Part shown: positions 33,453-38,234 of the stretch, in pieces
Numbering within the stretch: position 1 is the stretch's first letter
How the letters are laid out: every line of letters starts with the position of its first letter
Source of the DNA: Bacteroidia bacterium
GTDB lineage: Bacteria; Bacteroidota; Bacteroidia; M30B66
Reading direction: 5' to 3'
Assembly (NCBI GenBank): GCA_019695235.1
Contig: JAIBAI010000028.1
Coordinates: 1-38,234, forward strand
Length of the DNA stretch: 38,234 nucleotides
Translations under genes and position numbers: made by a program
Notes under the pieces: generated by a model
Told to the model about the DNA's origin: nothing
The model's input: only the letters and a program-made list of their open reading frames with translations
Databases searched by the model: none

Positions 33453-35594
33453 CTATTGCTTTATAAATATCACAGAACCAATAGATTCGCCGCCATTAAC
33501 AGATAAACTAAGATGATACAAGCCTGCCTGTAATCCTGAAACCTCCAGCCTGTTTGTTGCAGTTTGCAGTTGACCTTCCTGCAACTTCCTTCCCATGCTG
33601 TCAAAGAGTTTGAAATGTGTATTCAAATGCAAGCCTTCAATGAAAAGCACCTGGTTTGCAGGATTAGGATATGCCTGTATCTTTGAGGAAAAAGTGGAAG
33701 TTACACCACTTGTTAAATTCGAAGCCCCTGGAGTTGTAGCCCCTGAAATAAATGTACGCCAAGGTGTACCACCATCAACCTGGCGACCATAAGATTGATC
33801 TGCTGCAATAGCTGGGAAACTTACTGAATCAATCAGCGATGTTGATGCATCATCACCATAAATACCCAAAAATTCTCCATTGGCAGATAATTTAAAATTG
33901 ACATGTAAAGCGCCCTGAGAAACTTGTTCATCAGCCCATATCAGCAGAAACCCTCCTGCTGGTATGACTGTTGCCGGATCGCCCGTTGGAAACTGGTGTT
34001 TCGTAGGGTTGTTTTTATCATCAGTAACATAAAAACCACCAATATCCACGGGCTCAGTTCCCGGATTGAACAACTCAAACCAATCGTCAAATTCACCAGG
34101 CTGGTCTTCAATGGTTTGCGTGTTCGAAGACATGATCTCATTGATATACAATTCGGGCAAAGTCGTAGCTTGGTCGTTGTCTTCTAAGGTAATTACTGTT
34201 TGAGAAATGGTGGTTCCGGCTACAAAACCAGAAGAAACTGATTCTATACCGAAACTAACGGTCTCTGCATTTTCTACGAAAGCATCATCGTTGGCGTTGA
34301 ACACAAAACTTACACTGTCAGCGCCCTGCGAGATTCCCAGGTTGATGAACCCACCTGCAACAGTCGGTACTGTACTGAAATCACCTCCTTCGATCCCGTT
34401 TCCTGCCGAAACATTCAGAACAATGTTTCCGGGTTGGGTCGCAGGCGGTACAATCAGCAGACTTACCTGTACCTGATTGCCTTCCATTACGGTATAACTT
34501 GCGGTTCTGAAGTTAATCTCTGATGCAATATCGCTAAGATCTGAGAACCTGATTTCTTTTTGGGTTGGGTTAGTATAAAGCAATTCAGATGAAGCAGAAA
34601 ATACACTTATTACAGCTCCTTCACCGGTTTCTTCTTCACCATCGTCATGCAATTCAATGGTGAAAGTGGCAGAGGTTTGCCCTGCTGCAAAACCAAGCTG
34701 AAAGATTGAATCTACGGCAGCCGGAATCAGCGTGAAATCTTGTGTTGTTGCACCCCCGTTAAGAGCAACTTTTAGCGTTACTGATGTGGCCACTGCCAAA
34801 GGATTCGAAAGATGCATGGTAATAGTTTGTGGCCCAGTACCTTCAATCAGATTCAATGGATTACTTCCGGCAAATTGCAGACTGGCCGTATTGGGCTCTG
34901 AGAAATTAAATTGCCATGCGGGCCAATGGCTCATCCCTCCGGTGGTGGTATCGTTACTGCCGAACCAATTTAAGTTATTACCATTTATTTGGTTCAGAAT
35001 TGACTGCGGGGTGCCGCTTATCACCGGAACATTTAAGAAAATATTATCTGTATCTGTGGTGGTATTTGAGAAAGAAAAAGCGGTTTGACCGTTTACCAAT
35101 CCGGAAGGCAAACAAGTTGAATTGGTATTGCCTGTACCGGTGGTGCTGCATGTTTCCTGCCAACTACGGCTGCTTATACCTGCCAAATGAATGATACCAC
35201 CTCCGGTAGCAATTTTATATGCAAGAATTTGATCCCCACCAACGGCTAAACTGTTTAATTTCCCAAGTGCGGTACCGGCACCTTCAACCAGTGCATTTGA
35301 TTCCGCTCCCAGCGGGTCGCTTATCCTGATTACTGTTCCTTTGGGTACCAACTGACTGCTGTACCAACGCATGGTCTGCTCATTGGCAAAGAATGCTGTA
35401 CCGCTCCAACCATTGTCAGTGAAGTAAATCGTATCATTTGCGGCAATATCCTGCATAGCAGCAAATGCAAACGCATCCGGTGAATCTGTCTGGAGTGCAA
35501 GCAGAACAATAGAACCAGGGCCAAGCGGCTGCTGAGCATGAAGATTACTAAGTCCGATAAATAGGAGGGTTGTCAAAAGCCTTATTACTTTCAT
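33453..35594 (-). CDS. Secreted lamin-tail domain protein with T9SS sorting domain
   Basis: 713 aa. Signal peptide (VIRLLTTLLFIGLSNLHAQ). Domains in order: an N-terminal region of about 200 residues (IVLLALQTDSPDAFAFAAMQDIA, FTDNGWSG) common in secreted Bacteroidota proteins; two Calx-beta-like segments (LNLIEGTGPQTITMHLSNP; YTVMEGNQVQVSLLIVPP, then FVENAETVSFGIESV); a lamin-tail domain (LYINEIMSSNTQTIEDQPG then FDDWFELFNPGTEPVDIGGFYV); and a T9SS type A sorting domain (IQAYPNPANQVLFIEG to VSGLQAGLYHLSLS). Likely surface-bound or secreted, adhesion or structure. Ligand unknown. It has 67 bp to the next large cargo gene upstream. Confidence 0.92.
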   Translation of the reverse strand: MKVIRLLTTLLFIGLSNLHAQQPLGPGSIVLLALQTDSPDAFAFAAMQDIAANDTIYFTDNGWSGTAFFANEQTMRWYSSQLVPKGTVIRISDPLGAESNALVEGAGTALGKLNSLAVGGDQILAYKIATGGGIIHLAGISSRSWQETCSTTGTGNTNSTCLPSGLVNGQTAFSFSNTTTDTDNIFLNVPVISGTPQSILNQINGNNLNWFGSNDTTTGGMSHWPAWQFNFSEPNTASLQFAGSNPLNLIEGTGPQTITMHLSNPLAVATSVTLKVALNGGATTQDFTLIPAAVDSIFQLGFAAGQTSATFTIELHDDGEEETGEGAVISVFSASSELLYTNPTQKEIRFSDLSDIASEINFRTASYTVMEGNQVQVSLLIVPPATQPGNIVLNVSAGNGIEGGDFSTVPTVAGGFINLGISQGADSVSFVFNANDDAFVENAETVSFGIESVSSGFVAGTTISQTVITLEDNDQATTLPELYINEIMSSNTQTIEDQPGEFDDWFELFNPGTEPVDIGGFYVTDDKNNPTKHQFPTGDPATVIPAGGFLLIWADEQVSQGALHVNFKLSANGEFLGIYGDDASTSLIDSVSFPAIAADQSYGRQVDGGTPWRTFISGATTPGASNLTSGVTSTFSSKIQAYPNPANQVLFIEGLHLNTHFKLFDSMGRKLQEGQLQTATNRLEVSGLQAGLYHLSLSVNGGESIGSVIFIKQ

Positions 35595-35661
35595 GGTTTT
35601 TCATTTGAAAGGTGAAAGATACGGGATTCAAACCAAAATTGTAGCAGTAACGGCAGGTGTA

Positions 35662-38234
35662 TCAATAAATCAATGTTATTGTTCCTTTAGATTGTTGTGA
35701 ATTCCCATTAATAAATTCAATATCTGCCAAATAAAAATACGTTCCTTCAACTACGTTCACACCCGATTTGTCTTTCCCATCCCATGCTAAACTGGTACCA
35801 CCACTTTGCCATACCAAGTTTCCCCAACGATTGAATATTACAACTGTTTGATGGACGACTCCGTCATTCGGAAAAAGAAATAGATCATTTATCCCATCAC
35901 CGTCGGGTGTGAATACATTCTCTGTTATGATACTACAGGGGTAAGCCCTTATATATACACTATCTCTAACTAAACAACCTTGGCTTGAATATGCTTCAAC
36001 ATAGATTGGACCATCAGCGGCAGGAAAATGAATTGTGCGGCTGGTAACTCCGGTACTCCACATGATTTCTGACCATTCTACTTCAGAGGTTAATTCGAGA
36101 TAAACCAATTCGTCTTTACACCGTATAAGTGTATCAGGAAGGCCTGAGCTGATTTCATAAACCTGGCTGACATCAAAATAAACAGGCCCTGAAGGACAGT
36201 TTCTCAGGGAGTAATGAAAGGCCCCCTGCTTATTGAGTAATGTCTGGCTCATTGAGAGAGGCAATTCATTTGAATGCAGGGTGTCGCCTGAAAATACCCA
36301 GTAATAATTTTCGGCATCCGGAGGGATTTCAGCTGTTACGACTACCGAATCCCCCTGGCAGAATTTACCCGAAAAATCAAGATTGGTGGGTTCGGGAATC
36401 GGGTTTACCCTTAAAACAATATTTTTGGAAGTGTTGCAATTATCAAGTTGTGCGCTGAGGGTGAATATACCTGTGTTGGAAATATCGAGTTCACTGATAA
36501 TTAATTCCGGGCCATTTACCTGCATAAGCGGAGGGCCATTCCAGGTATAGGAAGCATTCTGATCAATGGTTTCAGGCGAAAGCAGTATTGATTCTCCAGC
36601 GCAGGCTGTCAGGGAATCCGGTATTCCTGAAATTTTTGCGGCCGGTAACAGATACATGGTGGCAGTATCTCTTTGTATTCCACACCAGGCCGGGTCGGGG
36701 CCTGTTTCAAGGATAATTTTATCAAGGTTAGCCAGGCTGCCGGCTGGAGCAAACAGGGTATCTGACACGATGGATGAACCGCCCGGCATATACCAGGTTC
36801 TTTTGATATCACCCTGGTAATCAGAAGGATAAAGTTGAATTTCCTCGCTTGTACAAACGAGCGTATCTCCACTGATATATTCTTTTCGGATAGGAGGCCT
36901 GCCGATAATATCAACTGAAATCGTCCCTCCTTCACATCCGGAGAAAGGATCAACTGACTTCAGATGAACCTGAAAAGTATCAGCAGGAATATGCAGGTCA
37001 ATACTATTTCCGTTCAGGGTATCACCGTCAATCAACCATATAATACCGCTTCCGTTGGCTTCAAGACGGCTTACCGTACCTGCACAATACGGACCGCCCG
37101 GGTTGAGTAGTTCAGGAGGGGCGGGAAGAGAGCGAAAATCTACCTGTAGTGTCGCCTGGGTGGTACATCCGTTAGGGTCAACCGAACGGAGTGTTATGGT
37201 TCCGTCCTGTTTCAGGTAAATGGCAGACGTATCTTTGCCCGAGGGCAACCACTTGTTTGACCAGCCGGGGTACCTTGCCCGGAGCAAGACACTATCTCCT
37301 TCACAGAATTTGTCTTTATCGGCAATAATACCTGTTACCTGGGTAGAACCGCTTATCTGCACACCATTCGTTTGGGTAAGCCCGCAGAATGTATAGCTGG
37401 CCGAGTAATAACCGGGTGTTTTCGCATAAATGAATGGTTTAACTACTCCGGCCGGATTGTTCCAGACATATTGCAGGCCGGGATAAGTGATGATACTGAT
37501 CTTTATGGAGTCGCCGGGGCAGAGATGATTCTTTTCGGCACTCAGCGGCGGAACCCTGTACTCATTGATGATAATAGTCCCGGAGGTCAGCCTGCATCCG
37601 AAAGAATCGGTATAGGCATAGGCATAATTACCGGGGGCATAGGCATAAATGGTTCGATTACCCGGGGCTCCTTCTCCCGTGGGACCATACCAAACATGTT
37701 CGGTGCCTTGAGAGCCTGTAAGCAGAATGCTGTCGTTAGGGCAAACATAACCGTTGACCGGGTTCGTTGTAATTTGGGGTGCTTTACGGGTTTGTAAAAT
37801 GACAGTTCCGGTAATTGAATGCGTGCAGCCGGTCAGAGAATCTGTTGAATCTTTTCTGATCCTGTATGTGCCAGGTCCGTTGGCCATAAAGAATGGAGAG
37901 TATGGATCAACATCCAGCGGATTAGCTACCGTGGGATTACTTTCTGATGCATAGGTAAGCCGGGTGAATGGTTTGGGGCCGTCAATGATCACCTTGAGCG
38001 GCTTACCCAGGCAGAATGTCGGTTCTGTGGGCGTTAAAGTATAGCCAACAGTAGAACTGGCTGTTCCTACAACCGTATAAAACTGTTTGGTAAGCCTGAT
38101 CAGGTATTGTTGCATTCTACCGGGAACGTAGAGATCTAATTTTACCGTGTTCCAGCCCGTTGTATTGTCTCTGTATCTTCTGACATGCTTTATGAAGGTA
38201 TAGCCTGTTTCCAATTCAATCAGACCGGTGGAGG
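35662..38234 (-). CDS. Large secreted multi-domain protein with T9SS type B (CHU_C) domain, 5' end outside the window
   Basis: At least 857 codons; the reading frame stays open to the right edge, so the start, signal peptide and first domains are missing. A TTG at 38212-38214 lies in the frame but is no credible start. The visible part is a chain of about nine Ig-like units of 70-90 residues, each opening with a Cys motif: CPNDSILL, CPGDSIKI, CEGDSVLL, CAGESILL, CQGDSVVV. The C-terminus ENVFTPDGDGINDLFLF, FNRWGNLVWQS and WDGKDKSGVNVVEGTYFYL is the gliding-motility-associated C-terminal (CHU_C, type B) sorting domain. Probably a large adhesin-like surface protein. Confidence 0.92.
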   Translation of the reverse strand, partial: STGLIELETGYTFIKHVRRYRDNTTGWNTVKLDLYVPGRMQQYLIRLTKQFYTVVGTASSTVGYTLTPTEPTFCLGKPLKVIIDGPKPFTRLTYASESNPTVANPLDVDPYSPFFMANGPGTYRIRKDSTDSLTGCTHSITGTVILQTRKAPQITTNPVNGYVCPNDSILLTGSQGTEHVWYGPTGEGAPGNRTIYAYAPGNYAYAYTDSFGCRLTSGTIIINEYRVPPLSAEKNHLCPGDSIKISIITYPGLQYVWNNPAGVVKPFIYAKTPGYYSASYTFCGLTQTNGVQISGSTQVTGIIADKDKFCEGDSVLLRARYPGWSNKWLPSGKDTSAIYLKQDGTITLRSVDPNGCTTQATLQVDFRSLPAPPELLNPGGPYCAGTVSRLEANGSGIIWLIDGDTLNGNSIDLHIPADTFQVHLKSVDPFSGCEGGTISVDIIGRPPIRKEYISGDTLVCTSEEIQLYPSDYQGDIKRTWYMPGGSSIVSDTLFAPAGSLANLDKIILETGPDPAWCGIQRDTATMYLLPAAKISGIPDSLTACAGESILLSPETIDQNASYTWNGPPLMQVNGPELIISELDISNTGIFTLSAQLDNCNTSKNIVLRVNPIPEPTNLDFSGKFCQGDSVVVTAEIPPDAENYYWVFSGDTLHSNELPLSMSQTLLNKQGAFHYSLRNCPSGPVYFDVSQVYEISSGLPDTLIRCKDELVYLELTSEVEWSEIMWSTGVTSRTIHFPAADGPIYVEAYSSQGCLVRDSVYIRAYPCSIITENVFTPDGDGINDLFLFPNDGVVHQTVVIFNRWGNLVWQSGGTSLAWDGKDKSGVNVVEGTYFYLADIEFINGNSQQSKGTITLIY

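Overview
The window looks like a chromosome segment from a gliding-lineage member of the Bacteroidota. The evidence is a mutY-ssb-gldD cluster, four proteins with type IX secretion (T9SS) C-terminal sorting domains, and promoters of the Bacteroidota type (-33 TTTG, -7 TAnnTTTG) with almost no Shine-Dalgarno sequences. A 29-residue basic ribosomal protein of the mS38/AURKAIP1 type also fits. No tRNA, rRNA, insertion sequence or CRISPR array was seen. Genus cannot be assigned from the sequence alone.

Layout. (1) 1-5.3 kb: minus-strand HU-like protein, TPR protein, 29-aa ribosomal protein and RNase E/G, divergent from mutY, ssb and gldD; gldE, often found beside gldD, is absent here. (2) 5.3-7.6 kb: tyrosine/homogentisate catabolism pair (hmgA then 4-hydroxyphenylpyruvate dioxygenase). 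(3) 7.7-11.0 kb: an accessory islet with a small outer-membrane barrel protein, a MazF/PemK-type toxin-antitoxin pair and a TPR-like protein. Each gene or pair is followed within 40 bp by a copy of a related repeat. The copy after the toxin carries three tandem 46-bp units. (4) 11.0-14.7 kb: an operon of a helix-hairpin-helix protein, apt and an FG-GAP T9SS cargo protein. (5) 14.9-16.9 kb: a second small islet with one T9SS cargo protein and one unknown protein. (6) 17.0-22.0 kb: glycosyltransferase, RluA-type pseudouridine synthase, a barrel/lipoprotein pair, and panB divergent from a lipoprotein. (7) 22.2-24.1 kb: dnaK with a strong terminator. (8) 24.3-28.3 kb: four glycosyltransferases in a row (GT11 fucosyltransferase-like, two GT2, one GT4), probably for a surface glycan. 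(9) 28.3-33.4 kb: TolC, membrane-fusion protein and tsaB on the minus strand, divergent from rpoN (sigma-54). (10) 33.4-38.2 kb: two large T9SS cargo proteins, the second running off the right edge.

Most genes are ordinary core or lineage-typical genes. The signals most worth following are the gene-repeat-gene-repeat pattern at 8.7-11.0 kb, a recurrent -7 box placed exactly 4 nt before the start codon (predicting leaderless mRNAs), hairpins built from the stop codons of convergent genes, and a clean inverted repeat in the panB divergent promoter region. No clearly new multi-gene system was found.
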